Positions 1-9,056 of a stretch of 64,000 nucleotides of DNA are shown here, one piece after another. Under the pieces are notes generated by a model. It was not told the DNA's origin and made no database searches. It was given only the letters and a program-made list of their open reading frames with translations. The stretch covers positions 1 through 64,000 of the forward strand of contig JBGTIS010000073.1 in assembly GCA_041745535.1 (NCBI GenBank). The letters run 5' to 3'. Made by a program: the position numbers and the translations under genes. Position 1 is the first letter of the stretch. Each line of letters begins with the position of its first letter. The DNA is from JBGTIS01 sp041745535. GTDB lineage: Bacteria > Bacteroidota > Bacteroidia > Cytophagales > Cyclobacteriaceae.

Positions 1-568
1 ACATATCGTTCAGCCTATTGTAGTAACTAATAATCAGGTACATGGCGGCGCCGTCGTTGTAACTTTTAATGTTATTTCTTTTCTTAAATTCTTTTACCTG
101 TTCGTCAAAATCACTCATCAGTGGTAACACATCCTTTTTAAAGTTTTTGATCTGACTTACCGTACCTTCGCTTAACTGATACCACTCGTCAATAGTATAT
201 TCATCGTCTGCGTAAAAAGCATCAAATTCAGTTACTCTGCGCAACAAGCTAATTTTACCTGAAGTAACTACCTGAAACAATTTTTTACCGGGGACTGAAC
301 CAAATTTTCCTGACTGGTAATTAAAAGATTGGTATATGCGCTGGTTTTCGCATTCATCTATGGTAATAATCTGATCTATCATAGAGGCATGGAAAGATAG
401 CATTACATCTTCTTTTTCCACCACCACACGGTCGGTTGTAAAATCAATATCCACTACACCTTCAACCGACATTTGATTTTGTAAATATACTTTACCATAA
501 CGGGTAGGTTGTGCAAATGCTATAAAGCTGATCAGGGTAAGTCCGAGTGATAATAAAAATGATTTCAT
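1..568 (-). CDS. secreted protein of unknown function, 3' end outside window
   Basis: An open frame runs from an ATG at 568 leftward past the window edge, giving 189 codons. The first 19 residues form a clear signal peptide (hydrophobic core followed by FIAFA and then QPTR), so the protein is exported. The mature part is mixed alpha/beta in character with acidic stretches (FDAFYADDEYTIDEWYQLSE) and a basic segment (KEFKKRNN) near the visible end. I do not recognise the family. The start is supported by the signal peptide and by a TACATTTG -7-like box on the same strand about 40 bases upstream. The C-terminus is missing, so no domain call is possible. Confidence 0.75.
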   Translation of the reverse strand, partial: MKSFLLSLGLTLISFIAFAQPTRYGKVYLQNQMSVEGVVDIDFTTDRVVVEKEDVMLSFHASMIDQIITIDECENQRIYQSFNYQSGKFGSVPGKKLFQVVTSGKISLLRRVTEFDAFYADDEYTIDEWYQLSEGTVSQIKNFKKDVLPLMSDFDEQVKEFKKRNNIKSYNDGAAMYLIISYYNRLNDM

Positions 569-1168
569 AGCTGTTGTTATTTTGTTGTTAAATGTCTTGT
601 TGTAAACTACTCTACAAATGTATGTAATTTTTTTATGAAAAAACATACTTTTTTTAAGAAAAATTATAAAAAACTAATAATAGTTTACATTAATATAATT
701 TATGACTTATATTAAGTAAATAAAACATTTCTATTATATAAAAAGTAAAACTCGTATATATGGCTGTTATTCAGTTATTTAAGTCAATAAAACTGAATAT
801 AAATCAAGTTATGGGAAACTCATAGAAGGTCAGGTTTTCTTGAATCCTACATCTGTAAGTATATTACCCCCAGACAAGTTTTATTCTGAAAAAAGATATG
901 TTTAAAGTTCTGCCTTTAATTGAGTCCTCATACCATCAATAAGATTTAAGGTGCATAAGAAGCAGTTTAAATTTCTATAATTGCTTGGGGCTTGTATATT
1001 TGAATGGGAAACAATGTTTTCAAAAATAACTATTCTAAAAATCAGAAGCTGGCAAACGAAATATTTGAGGTGTAAAATTTTTTTGAAATGAATTTAGTAT
1101 CCATTACAACCCTAAAGGAGTATCACGGCATTATCTTATAAAAATTAAAATCTATCAAAACTATCACG
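569..1168. other. AT-rich intergenic region between divergent genes
   Basis: This 600-base spacer separates the leftward secreted-protein gene from the rightward fucosidase gene. It is strongly AT-rich and has stop codons in every frame. Apart from the minus-strand -7-like box and a TATATTTG at about 996, I see no RNA gene, repeat or coding remnant in it. Confidence 0.6.
615..622 (-). promoter_or_regulatory. candidate -7 box (TACATTTG)
   Basis: Read on the minus strand, the site matches the Bacteroidota TAnnTTTG -7 consensus and would place the transcript start about 35-40 bases before the ATG at 568. No convincing TTG -33 element is seen at the usual distance, so this is a weak call. Confidence 0.3.
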
Positions 1169-2620
1169 ATGAAAACCCATTTTGTTCCATTCATATTAGT
1201 TTACCTGCTTATCTTTTCTTCCTATAATAAAGAAGCCATACCACCACCCGAAGTCGTAGGGCCTGTGCCTACTGAAGCTCAATTGGCCTGGCACGAAATG
1301 GAGACAAATGCTTTTATTCATTTTACCACCAATACATTTACCGGATTAGAATGGGGATATGGTAATGAAAGCCCCTCTATTTTTAATCCTACCCAACTTG
1401 ATGTAAACCAATGGATCTCTACCTTGAAAGATGCCGGATTTAAAGGTATAATCCTGACCTGCAAGCACCACGATGGCTTTTGCCTGTGGCCCAGTCAGTA
1501 TACCGAACATTCTATAGAAAACAGTCCGTACAAAAACGGTAAAGGCGATCTGGTGAAAGAAGTTTCAGAAGCCTCCAAACGGCATGGTCTTAAGTTTGGC
1601 ATATACCTTTCGCCCTGGGATAGAAACAGAACAGATTATGGTTCTCCTTCTTATATTGAATATTACCGCAATCAGCTTAAAGAATTATTTACTAATTACG
1701 GGCCTGTATTCGAGATGTGGTTCGATGGCGCCAATGGTGGAGACGGTTATTATGGTGGCGCCAACGAAAAACGTGCTATTGACGGAAAAACTTATTACGA
1801 CTGGCCCACTACCCTTTCGATGGTAAGAGAGATGGAACCGGAAGTTATCTTCTTCAGTGATGCCGGTCCCGGCGTGCGCTGGGTGGGTAACGAAAGAGGA
1901 ATCGCGGGCGAAACCAACTGGAATATTATCAATCCGGATACATTGTATGCAGGACAGGCAGGCATTACCGATCTTTTGAATACGGGTTCAGAAGATGGTA
2001 CCCAATGGATTCCTGCCGAAGTAGATGTATCTATCCGTCCGGGCTGGTTTTACCATGCTGAAGAAGATTCCCTGGTAAAATCTCCGGAACGCCTTTTTGA
2101 AATTTATTTAACTTCTGTCGGCCGTGGCTCTACCTTATTGTTAAATGTGCCGCCTGACCGCCGTGGGCTGATTCACGAAAATGATGTAGAGGCTTTAAAA
2201 GGGTGGAAAGCCATGCTGGATAGGGAATTTAAGACCAATCTGGCAGAAAAAGCCAATGCGGAAGCCAGTTCATACAGGGGAGAAGACAATACATATGCGG
2301 CAAGCATGGCTACCGACGGCAATAAGGAAACCTATTGGGCAACCGATGACGAAACCATAACCGGGAACCTTGAGATTGATCTGGGGAGTCCGCAAACGGT
2401 TAAATATATTGTTTTGCAGGAATATATTAAACTTGGGCAGCGGGTAAAAGAGTTTAATGTAGAGGTATGGAAAGGGACTAACTGGGAAAAAGTAGCTGAT
2501 GCTACTACCATTGGTTACAAACGAATTCTTAAGATAGATCCTACCGAAACCAATAAAATAAAAGTGAATATAACCGCATCCAAAGCCTGCGCCCTTATTT
2601 CTAATGTAGCGATATATTAG
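1169..2620 (+). CDS. GH29 alpha-L-fucosidase with C-terminal F5/8-type C (discoidin) domain
   Basis: A 483-residue exported glycosidase predicted to release alpha-linked L-fucose from glycans. The GH29 fold is shown by the HHDGFCLW motif (residues 100-107), the long WHEMETNAFIHF segment near the N-terminus and MWFDGANG (183-190), whose Asp186 is in the position of the catalytic nucleophile. The GNERG segment around residue 242 holds a candidate acid/base Glu, as in the 1,3/1,4-fucosidase subfamily. Residues about 355-483 look like a discoidin carbohydrate-binding domain (ASSYRGEDNTYAASMATDG, then an LGSPQTVKYI strand). The N-terminus is lipoprotein-like (LLIFSSYNKEA), but the expected lipobox Cys19 is Tyr. 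It lies co-directionally with two more exported proteins, suggesting a glycan-use cluster. Family assignment is firm; linkage preference is inferred. Confidence 0.93.
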   Translation: MKTHFVPFILVYLLIFSSYNKEAIPPPEVVGPVPTEAQLAWHEMETNAFIHFTTNTFTGLEWGYGNESPSIFNPTQLDVNQWISTLKDAGFKGIILTCKHHDGFCLWPSQYTEHSIENSPYKNGKGDLVKEVSEASKRHGLKFGIYLSPWDRNRTDYGSPSYIEYYRNQLKELFTNYGPVFEMWFDGANGGDGYYGGANEKRAIDGKTYYDWPTTLSMVREMEPEVIFFSDAGPGVRWVGNERGIAGETNWNIINPDTLYAGQAGITDLLNTGSEDGTQWIPAEVDVSIRPGWFYHAEEDSLVKSPERLFEIYLTSVGRGSTLLLNVPPDRRGLIHENDVEALKGWKAMLDREFKTNLAEKANAEASSYRGEDNTYAASMATDGNKETYWATDDETITGNLEIDLGSPQTVKYIVLQEYIKLGQRVKEFNVEVWKGTNWEKVADATTIGYKRILKIDPTETNKIKVNITASKACALISNVAIY

Positions 2621-2699
2621 CTTGATAAAATACCAGGTAGAAAGTATATTGTGCGGACAATAATCAGCCACCTTTCCACTTAGCAGTTAAAAAATTTAT

Positions 2700-3581
2700 A
2701 TGAAAACCACACCTAAAATCCTGGTTTCAATAGCCTTAATCCTTCAAACTTTTGTATGGATAACTCCGGTTTTTGCGCAACAAAGTGGACTTACTGCGCA
2801 GCAGGTGATTGAACGCATTCAAAAGCAAGTAGGGCTAACCTGGGGTAACGAAACCGTAGATACCTTCAAAGCAGGTAATCCTAATACCAAAGTTACTGGT
2901 GTGGCCGTAACCATGATGGCTACGCTGGACGTGCTTCAAAAAGCAGTGGCAGCGAATTGTAATCTGATTGTTACCCACGAACCTACTTTCTATGGCCATC
3001 TAGATGAAACCAAAGCATTGGAGGAGACCAACGACCCTATATATGCCGCCAAAGCTGCTTTTATTAAAGAGCATAATCTGATAATCTGGCGATTTCACGA
3101 TTACTGGCATCGTCGCGATCCTGATGGCGTGCGGGTAGGGATGATGAAAGCGCTGGGCTGGGAAAAATACCAGAAAAACGTTGGAGATGATGTATTTGAA
3201 ATACCGGAAACGAGCCTAAAGAAACTGGCTGCTGAAGTAGAAAAAAAACTGGATATTCATACCATGCGTGTGGTGGGCAATCCGGATATAAAAGTAACCA
3301 AACTGGCACTGGCACCCGGTTTTCCCGGCTTTGAGTATCAGAGGCAGCTACTCGCGCGCGACGATGTGGAGGTACTCGTAATGGGCGAAGCCCATGAGTG
3401 GGAAACTATTCTGTATGGAGCCGATGCCGTGGCAGCCGGCATGAAGAAAGCACTGGTTATTATGGGACATATTCCTTCCGAACAGGCAGGGATGGATGAA
3501 TGCGCCAGTTGGATGCAAAGTTTCCTAACGGAAGTTCCAGTTAAGTTTATACCAGCTTTAGAACCTTTCTGGACGCCTTAA
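2700..3581 (+). CDS. exported Nif3-like (DUF34) dinuclear metal-centre protein
   Basis: A 293-residue protein of the Nif3/GTP cyclohydrolase I type 2-like family, which forms toroidal hexamers with a two-metal site and has no settled reaction. Family marks are TGVAVTMMATLDVLQKAV, the metal motif THEP (92-95) followed by His100, and the C-terminal GHIPSEQAG motif (His257, Glu261). Unlike the ordinary cytosolic family member it begins with a signal peptide (hydrophobic 8-22, cleavage near VFAQQ), so it is predicted to act in the periplasm. The usual THHP motif is THEP here, so one canonical His ligand is replaced by Glu. It starts 79 bases after the fucosidase stop and is probably co-transcribed. 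The family is clear; substrate and role are unknown. Confidence 0.85.
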   Translation: MKTTPKILVSIALILQTFVWITPVFAQQSGLTAQQVIERIQKQVGLTWGNETVDTFKAGNPNTKVTGVAVTMMATLDVLQKAVAANCNLIVTHEPTFYGHLDETKALEETNDPIYAAKAAFIKEHNLIIWRFHDYWHRRDPDGVRVGMMKALGWEKYQKNVGDDVFEIPETSLKKLAAEVEKKLDIHTMRVVGNPDIKVTKLALAPGFPGFEYQRQLLARDDVEVLVMGEAHEWETILYGADAVAAGMKKALVIMGHIPSEQAGMDECASWMQSFLTEVPVKFIPALEPFWTP

Positions 3582-3691
3582 GCATGTCATATTCTAATAA
3601 ATGCGTCAGCCAACCGTACAAACTGATTACCCAGAAAAAGAAATAGTTTATCTTTTCTGTTTATTAGTACTCACTTCAATTCAAATAGCCA

Positions 3692-4528
3692 ATGCCCAGA
3701 ATACAAATTATTTCACCTTCTGTCCGAAAGTTTCTGAATTATAGTTTACTCCTCTTTTTCATTTCTGGGTGTACGCAGCAGACATATACGCAGCAAAAAA
3801 CTAAGCAAGCAGAATGGGTTGCTCTTTTTAACGGACGTGATACTGACGACTGGATTGTAAAAATACACCACCATGAGGTAGGCGTGAATTTCGGCAACAC
3901 GTTTCGGGTAGAAGATGGTATCATTAAAGTACGGTATGACCAGTATGGCGATTTTAACGACCAGTTTGGTCATTTGTATTACAAAACTCCCTACTCTTAT
4001 TATCATCTGGTAGTAGAATACCGGTTTGTAGGCGAACTGCAAAAAGGGGCTCCCGAGTACACACTTTTGAACAGTGGTGTTATGTTCCATTCTCAGGATC
4101 CTCGATCTATGCCGAAGGAACAAAACTGGCCTATTTCTGTAGAACTACAATTCCTGGGTGGATTAGGAGATGGCAAACCACGCCCTACCGGAAATATGTG
4201 TTCGCCAGGCACCGATGTGGTATATGATGGGAAAATCGATCCACGGCACTGTATTAATTCAACCTCAAAAACTTATGAAGGCGACCAGTGGGTTCGGGCT
4301 GAAGTAATTGTGCTGGGCGACTCTTTAATTACCCATATTATCAATGGTGATACCGTACTGCAGTACACCCAACCCCAGATAGGCGGCGGCGTAGTAGAAA
4401 ACTATGACCCTGCTATTAAGAAGGATGGAAAACTACTAAAAGAAGGTTACATCGCCCTACAAAGCGAAGGGCAACCCATCGATTTTCGTAAGGTAGAAAT
4501 AATGAATCTGGAAGATTTGTGTAAATAG
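3692..4528 (+). CDS. DUF1080-family lipoprotein (3-keto-disaccharide hydrolase type)
   Basis: A 278-residue concanavalin-like protein of the DUF1080 (3-keto-disaccharide hydrolase) family, members of which cleave 3-keto-glucosides or act as other exported glycan enzymes. The N-terminus has a hydrophobic stretch ending in LFFISGC, so Cys27 is a probable lipidation site and the mature protein is membrane-anchored. Family marks are WVALFNGRDTDDW near residue 40, GNTFRVEDGIIKV, LLNSGVMFHSQDP in the middle and the closing EGYIALQSEGQPIDFRKVEI strand pair. It follows the fucosidase and Nif3-like genes in the same direction with a 110-base gap. The family assignment is good; the actual substrate cannot be told from sequence. 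Confidence 0.88.
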   Translation: MPRIQIISPSVRKFLNYSLLLFFISGCTQQTYTQQKTKQAEWVALFNGRDTDDWIVKIHHHEVGVNFGNTFRVEDGIIKVRYDQYGDFNDQFGHLYYKTPYSYYHLVVEYRFVGELQKGAPEYTLLNSGVMFHSQDPRSMPKEQNWPISVELQFLGGLGDGKPRPTGNMCSPGTDVVYDGKIDPRHCINSTSKTYEGDQWVRAEVIVLGDSLITHIINGDTVLQYTQPQIGGGVVENYDPAIKKDGKLLKEGYIALQSEGQPIDFRKVEIMNLEDLCK

Positions 4529-4869
4529 TGTGAAAATGGTATTAAAATGAATTATTATCCCATTTTGGGAGAAATGCTGATACTATATCATAATTTCTCT
4601 AGGGGTAATTCTTTTAATTGCGCCATTCTCATTTTAAATACCCGTTTTATTTCAAAACAACTCATTAGCAATATTTCCTCCTTATTCGGTAGGCCTGCCC
4701 ATAAAGTACGGTAAAGAAGCAACCTAATCCTCTCAAAAACGAATAAGCTATTTGGTATAAATCTACAGGATGTAGTGTTGTGCTGGAATATTAAGGATTT
4801 ATCTATTATCAGTTAATAGTATTTGCATCAAAATTGTACAACTGATAAGAGAATAAAACATGTTTGAAT
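4529..4869. other. intergenic region, no feature seen
   Basis: About 340 bases between the DUF1080 gene and the metallophosphoesterase gene. It has no open frame of note, no strong hairpin with a T-tract and no RNA gene. A GTATTTGC near 4830 resembles a -7 box but does not match the full TAnnTTTG spacing. Confidence 0.5.
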
Positions 4870-5811
4870 ATGATTGGATTTGCGCCGGAAAAAATAAAAT
4901 TAAGCAGAAGAAGAGAATGGCTGGTAAACCGGAAAAAATTGGAGGCTATCCGTTTCAATAAATTAAGTGAAAAAGCAAAGCGAACAGGCAGAACTCATTG
5001 GTTAGACCATGTATTGCCCTATGCGGCTTCATTTCTGAAGGTAGCCCAGATGTATAAGCGTGGTGTGCAAAATGCTTTGGACATACAAGTACAGCAGGTT
5101 GAACTGAAATACAAAGAGCTACCCGCCGCATTTGATGGATACAAAATATTACACCTTTCCGATTTGCATATTGACAGTTTACCGGGTATTGAAGAAGTTA
5201 TCTGTAATCGCATCTCCTCATTAGAATACGATTTGTGTGCTTTAACTGGAGATTATCGTCTGCATACTATCGGAAATTATGACGCGGCGTTAGGACCTTT
5301 ACAAAAAATCATCAATTGCATCAGTGCTAAAGATGGTATGTTGGCTACCTTGGGCAATCATGATACACACGAAGTAGTGCATTATCTGGAAGAAATGGGC
5401 GTAAAGGTATTAACTAATGAAACATTCCGGATTGAAAAAGAAAACGAATCCATTGCGTTTACCGGAACGGATGATCCTTGCTATTACTATTCAAACCAGA
5501 TAAAGCAGGCGCTTGCAGAACCTGTGGGTGGATTTAAAGTAGCCCTGATTCATACGCCAGAGTTGTTTCATGAAGCAGCAGAAAATGGCTATCATTTATA
5601 CTTGTGCGGGCATACACATGGCGGTCAGATATGTTTACCAACCGGAAAACCAATAATTACACACCTGGAAAAAGGCAAAGATTTTTATAAAGGCTTATGG
5701 CAGTATGGCAATCTGAAGGGATATACCAGTATGGGATGTGGCGTTTCAGGATTACCAATCAGGTTCTTCAACCGGGGTGAAATCACTGTATTTACATTAA
5801 GGAAAGAATAA
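4870..5811 (+). CDS. calcineurin-like metallophosphoesterase (YkuE/LpxG type)
   Basis: A phosphoesterase of about 313 residues with the complete set of metallophosphoesterase motifs in order: LHLSDLHID (about 95-102), TGDY (about 126), LGNHDTH (about 161-167) and CGHTHGGQ near 245, which bind two metal ions. The basic, amphipathic first 90 residues carry no strong signal peptide, so it may associate with the membrane face or be cytosolic. Family members hydrolyse phosphodiesters or UDP-linked lipid precursors; the substrate here is unknown. An in-frame TTG lies six bases upstream, but I chose the ATG at 4870. A strong intrinsic terminator follows the stop. Confidence 0.85.
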   Translation: MIGFAPEKIKLSRRREWLVNRKKLEAIRFNKLSEKAKRTGRTHWLDHVLPYAASFLKVAQMYKRGVQNALDIQVQQVELKYKELPAAFDGYKILHLSDLHIDSLPGIEEVICNRISSLEYDLCALTGDYRLHTIGNYDAALGPLQKIINCISAKDGMLATLGNHDTHEVVHYLEEMGVKVLTNETFRIEKENESIAFTGTDDPCYYYSNQIKQALAEPVGGFKVALIHTPELFHEAAENGYHLYLCGHTHGGQICLPTGKPIITHLEKGKDFYKGLWQYGNLKGYTSMGCGVSGLPIRFFNRGEITVFTLRKE

Positions 5812-5832
5812 TTTTTATTTATATTCCATATT

Positions 5833-5863
5833 AAAAGCGACTATCCAATAGATCGCTTTTTTT
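5833..5863 (+). terminator. intrinsic terminator
   Basis: An 8-bp stem (AAAAGCGA / TCGCTTTT) with a 12-nt loop is followed by a run of seven T on the plus strand, 20 bases after the metallophosphoesterase stop. Confidence 0.85.
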
Positions 5864-5932
5864 GTTTTATGGTATTTGTTAAACTTTTTGGCGTAATTCT
5901 CATTAATACAATTACAACCTAACCAGCTTCTT

Positions 5933-6718
5933 ATGAAGGATATTTTGCTGAACTTGCCTGAAGAATTAGAACCATTTCGCGCTCAGTTTGAAGATTCAGT
6001 AAAACCATTCGTACGCATCATGGCTACTGCAAAGGAGGACATTCCAATTTGGCAAAGTAAGTTTGGTGGTCTACCCTATCTTCCCCAGGGATTTGGATAC
6101 CCAAAAGATGCTTCAGGAAATTTTATGTTTTTACTGGCACAAATAAATTGTAAAGAACTGCCCGAATTCGCGGCTTTTCCTTCCCAGGGAATTTTGCAAT
6201 TTTATATTGCTGATGAAGATATGTATGGAGCAAACTTTGACAATCCATTAGAGCAAAAAAATTTCAGAATTATCTATTTTCAGGAAATAGATAAAGAAAA
6301 TATACAAACTGATTTTTCATTTCTTCCAGAGTTTATTAACGTACCAGTTCACAAAACCCATGCACTTACTTTCGAGCTTTCTCATGAACCGGTTGCCCCG
6401 GAAGATATCGAATTTGAAAATATTTTTGGCAAACCTTCCTATGAGTTCTTCGATAAGTTTCCTCAACAGGTAGAGGAAGTTTATAAGAAGCAATTTTCCG
6501 GAAAAGGGCACAAATTGGGCGGATATGCGTTTTTCACGCAGGAAGATCCCAGGCTTTCCGATGAAAACCTTGAAAATTATCAGATCCTAATGCAAATTGA
6601 TTCAGATACCGAAGGTATTCAGTGGGGCGATTTGGGTATCGGTAATTTTTTTATCAAACCCCATGATTTGGCTAATTTCAATTTTTCTGAAGTGCTGTAC
6701 AATTGGGATAGTCCCTAG
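5933..6718 (+). CDS. DUF1963 (YwqG-like) protein
   Basis: A 261-residue soluble protein of the DUF1963/YwqG family, whose function is not established. Typical marks are the early PIWQSKFGGLPYLPQGFGYP segment (residues about 38-58), the MFLLAQINCKELP strand, FPSQGILQFYIADED, and a late LGGYAFFTQEDPR followed by a LMQIDSD...WGDLGIGNFFI segment. No signal peptide or membrane segment is seen, so it is probably cytosolic. It is flanked by a terminator upstream and a convergent gene downstream, so it seems to be a single-gene unit. Confidence 0.85.
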   Translation: MKDILLNLPEELEPFRAQFEDSVKPFVRIMATAKEDIPIWQSKFGGLPYLPQGFGYPKDASGNFMFLLAQINCKELPEFAAFPSQGILQFYIADEDMYGANFDNPLEQKNFRIIYFQEIDKENIQTDFSFLPEFINVPVHKTHALTFELSHEPVAPEDIEFENIFGKPSYEFFDKFPQQVEEVYKKQFSGKGHKLGGYAFFTQEDPRLSDENLENYQILMQIDSDTEGIQWGDLGIGNFFIKPHDLANFNFSEVLYNWDSP

Positions 6719-6733
6719 CCCCTACCCTCTGAT

Positions 6734-7453
6734 TTATAGGGTTTTCTGAAGCATTTCGGCCTCTATACTAGGTGTAAGGGTATTAATTTTATACAAATAA
6801 GTAAGCATCAGAAAGCAGGCCAGGGCACCGAAAATATGCCATAAAAAGTGCGTTCCCATAGGCAGCCAAACCCAGGGATCAGCAAATCTGAATAGTATGG
6901 CGAGCGAAAAGGCCATAAACGAATAAGCAACCCAATTACTGAAAACATACTGATTTTTTTTGAGGTGCAGCCAGGTTGACAACAGCACATAGGCAGCTAA
7001 TACAAGATAAGAAGTGTTCACCGCGATACGGGGTGGAAAAAACTCGTACAGGCACCTGTCTGTTATCAAAACCAATCCGGTTGCTATAAGTACTATTTTC
7101 CAACTACCCAGCACTTTGGTTAGGAAATAAAAGCCCGCACATAGGCAAAGAAGAAGAATAGGCAACCAGTCCATTACCAGAAAAGCAGCCGAATTACGGA
7201 AGGCATGATAAAGAGTTCCACCTATTGCCCCAATAGCCAGCAAAGGGAGTACTACCATAAAAAATGGATGTTGTTGGTATTTACCCTTCAACCTAAATAG
7301 CCAGTATATTACGATAATGATAAACAAGGCAGCAGAAACAGCATTCCAGGGCTCCACTATGGTTTTTGTAAAGTCAGTTTCTGTATATCGCTGTCCGCCA
7401 TCGGGTAGCAGGGCTTGCCACAAAATAACTATCCTGTAGATCAAAAAATTCAT
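6734..7453 (-). CDS. CREST-superfamily (alkaline ceramidase-like) integral membrane protein
   Basis: A protein of about 239 residues with roughly seven hydrophobic helices. It has the spaced polar residues of the CREST hydrolase superfamily, which includes alkaline ceramidases: EPWNAVSAALFI early, GGTLYHAFRNS in the second third (Ser/His), MDWLPILLL (Asp) and a late MGTHFLWHIFGAL with two His. In that superfamily these residues form a zinc-dependent lipid amide hydrolase site. An activity on ceramide-like sphingolipids, which many Bacteroidota make, is an inference. The longest frame starts with TTG at 7492; I prefer the ATG at 7453, giving MNFLIYRIV. The neighbours give no further clue. Confidence 0.7.
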   Translation of the reverse strand: MNFLIYRIVILWQALLPDGGQRYTETDFTKTIVEPWNAVSAALFIIIVIYWLFRLKGKYQQHPFFMVVLPLLAIGAIGGTLYHAFRNSAAFLVMDWLPILLLCLCAGFYFLTKVLGSWKIVLIATGLVLITDRCLYEFFPPRIAVNTSYLVLAAYVLLSTWLHLKKNQYVFSNWVAYSFMAFSLAILFRFADPWVWLPMGTHFLWHIFGALACFLMLTYLYKINTLTPSIEAEMLQKTL

Positions 7454-7607
7454 TTTAACCGGAAAAAATAGAAGGAGTAAATTATTTATCAATAAATTAA
7501 AAACTGAATCAGACCAATGTTGTTTGGGGAAATTTTAAGAAAATATTTAGAGATTGAGTTAACTTTTAGAAAAACAGCCTGTTAAGCAAACCCAACATTG
7601 CAAAAAG

Positions 7608-8582
7608 TTAGCCATTAGTAACTTCCTTGATTACCCAGGTTCGGCCCCAGTTTTCTTTTTCTTCTTCTGACCATAATTCAGGAAAAAAAATAACCCGTTG
7701 AAAACGGGGCGGTAAATACTGCTTCCAGTTTGTGCCACCAGTAGCCGCTTTATTTTCATTATTTTTATGAAGATGTCGAACCGCAGCTTTGAAATGAGCC
7801 AGTGGCCAGTGGATATTGGCCAATTCATCAAATTTCCGCAATGCCTGCACAATTTCCTCCCGATTTTCACTTCCCTCGGCAATAAATTTCCGCATACGTT
7901 GGCGTAGGTTAGTTTCTTTATAAGCTTTAGCTTTTTCTATAAACAAGGCATCGTACTTTTCTTCAAATTTGCGTAGTGTAAGCGTTTTTTTACCTGTTTT
8001 GGTATCAATAGCACCCTTTTTCCAATAAAAGTATTTCACAAATTCATCAGTAGGGTCATCGTCAGACGAAAGCCATAGATAGTAATCATGATGCAACAGG
8101 TTTTCCAGGTCGGTAGAAGCTGCCTCAATAAACCGGTATTGGGCCGACTGAAAGCCACTTGATGGTAAAAGCGCCATGCGAAATTTCAAAAATTCATCAT
8201 GGTCCAGTCCGTCTTTTACAATAGAAAATGAACTTGTAAGTTGGGAAAAATAACGATTAATGCGTTCAACTTTCGTTAAAAAAACCTTGCGGCTGAGAGC
8301 GGGCTCACCGGTTAACTGATCCAGTTCCCACAAAATAAGTTTAAAATAAAGTTCGGTGATCTGATGATAAGTGATAAAAATCATCTCATCCTTAAAATTG
8401 GTTTTTGGCTTTTGCAGGTTCAGCAAAATATCCAGATGGATGTAATCCCAGTAGGTGATGTATTCATTATACAGTAGGCCTTCTAGGTAATCCGATAAAT
8501 CCTGACCACTGGCCACATATTTTTCTGCCAGCTTTTCTATTTTGGTTACAATATCTGGCGTTATCTTAATTTTAGTTTTCAC
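7608..8582 (-). CDS. kynA: tryptophan 2,3-dioxygenase
   Basis: A 324-residue haem dioxygenase that opens the indole ring of L-tryptophan to N-formylkynurenine, the first step of the kynurenine pathway. Family signatures are present: DEMIFITYHQITELYFK (about 65-81), FRMALLPSSGFQSAQYR (134-150, with Arg135 in the substrate carboxylate-binding position), HWPLAHFKAAVRH with His263 as probable proximal haem ligand, and TGGT (281-284). Translation starts at GTG (8582); there is no in-frame ATG between it and the upstream stop. It ends well before the ceramidase-like gene. No other kynurenine gene lies in the window, so the pathway context is not shown. Confidence 0.9.
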   Translation of the reverse strand: MKTKIKITPDIVTKIEKLAEKYVASGQDLSDYLEGLLYNEYITYWDYIHLDILLNLQKPKTNFKDEMIFITYHQITELYFKLILWELDQLTGEPALSRKVFLTKVERINRYFSQLTSSFSIVKDGLDHDEFLKFRMALLPSSGFQSAQYRFIEAASTDLENLLHHDYYLWLSSDDDPTDEFVKYFYWKKGAIDTKTGKKTLTLRKFEEKYDALFIEKAKAYKETNLRQRMRKFIAEGSENREEIVQALRKFDELANIHWPLAHFKAAVRHLHKNNENKAATGGTNWKQYLPPRFQRVIFFPELWSEEEKENWGRTWVIKEVTNG

Positions 8583-8594
8583 GTGCAGAGAATG

Positions 8595-9056
8595 TTACAG
8601 GTTGCTATCTACAAAATAGGTAAGGAACCACTTTCGTTTTACAGGCCTGAATACCGATTTGATATAAAAACCTGAATTTTCGATAAAAATTTCGTCAGTC
8701 ACCAGTGTATCTGTAATATTTAATCGCCGAGTGTAAATATCAGGGTCTATTTCCGGCTCTTTCAACATAGGCCAGTTGTCTGTTTTCCAGTAGTAAATGG
8801 AATCTTCCAATTCCATGGCCGCGGTATTAATGCCTGGCAGAGGAAAATTAATTCTTTTCAATTGAAAAGCACTGTCGGTTAAAAACTTTTCATAGAAGAT
8901 TTTGAAATCTTCTTTGGCAGTTTTAGCGGCTGTAGCGTTTCTGGCGCTGCGGCATCCGTTTAGCAAAACAAAAAAAAAGCACAAGAAGAAAAAACCAACA
9001 AAAATTCTGTGGAAAAGAAAACTATTGTAGAAATGATAGATTTTTATGGTGTCCAT
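8595..9056 (-). CDS. small lipoprotein, DUF4348-like
   Basis: A 153-residue protein with a long hydrophobic N-terminal segment (about 17-32) ending in LLNGC, a probable lipobox, so it is likely membrane-anchored in the periplasm. The mature part has the pattern DFKIFYEKFLTDSAFQLKRI followed by FPLPG and a C-terminal RKWFLTYFVD, which resembles the DUF4348 family of Bacteroidota. No function is known for that family. It ends 12 bases before the tryptophan dioxygenase start, on the same strand, so the two are probably co-transcribed, although no functional link is evident. Confidence 0.65.
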   Translation of the reverse strand: MDTIKIYHFYNSFLFHRIFVGFFFLCFFFVLLNGCRSARNATAAKTAKEDFKIFYEKFLTDSAFQLKRINFPLPGINTAAMELEDSIYYWKTDNWPMLKEPEIDPDIYTRRLNITDTLVTDEIFIENSGFYIKSVFRPVKRKWFLTYFVDSNL

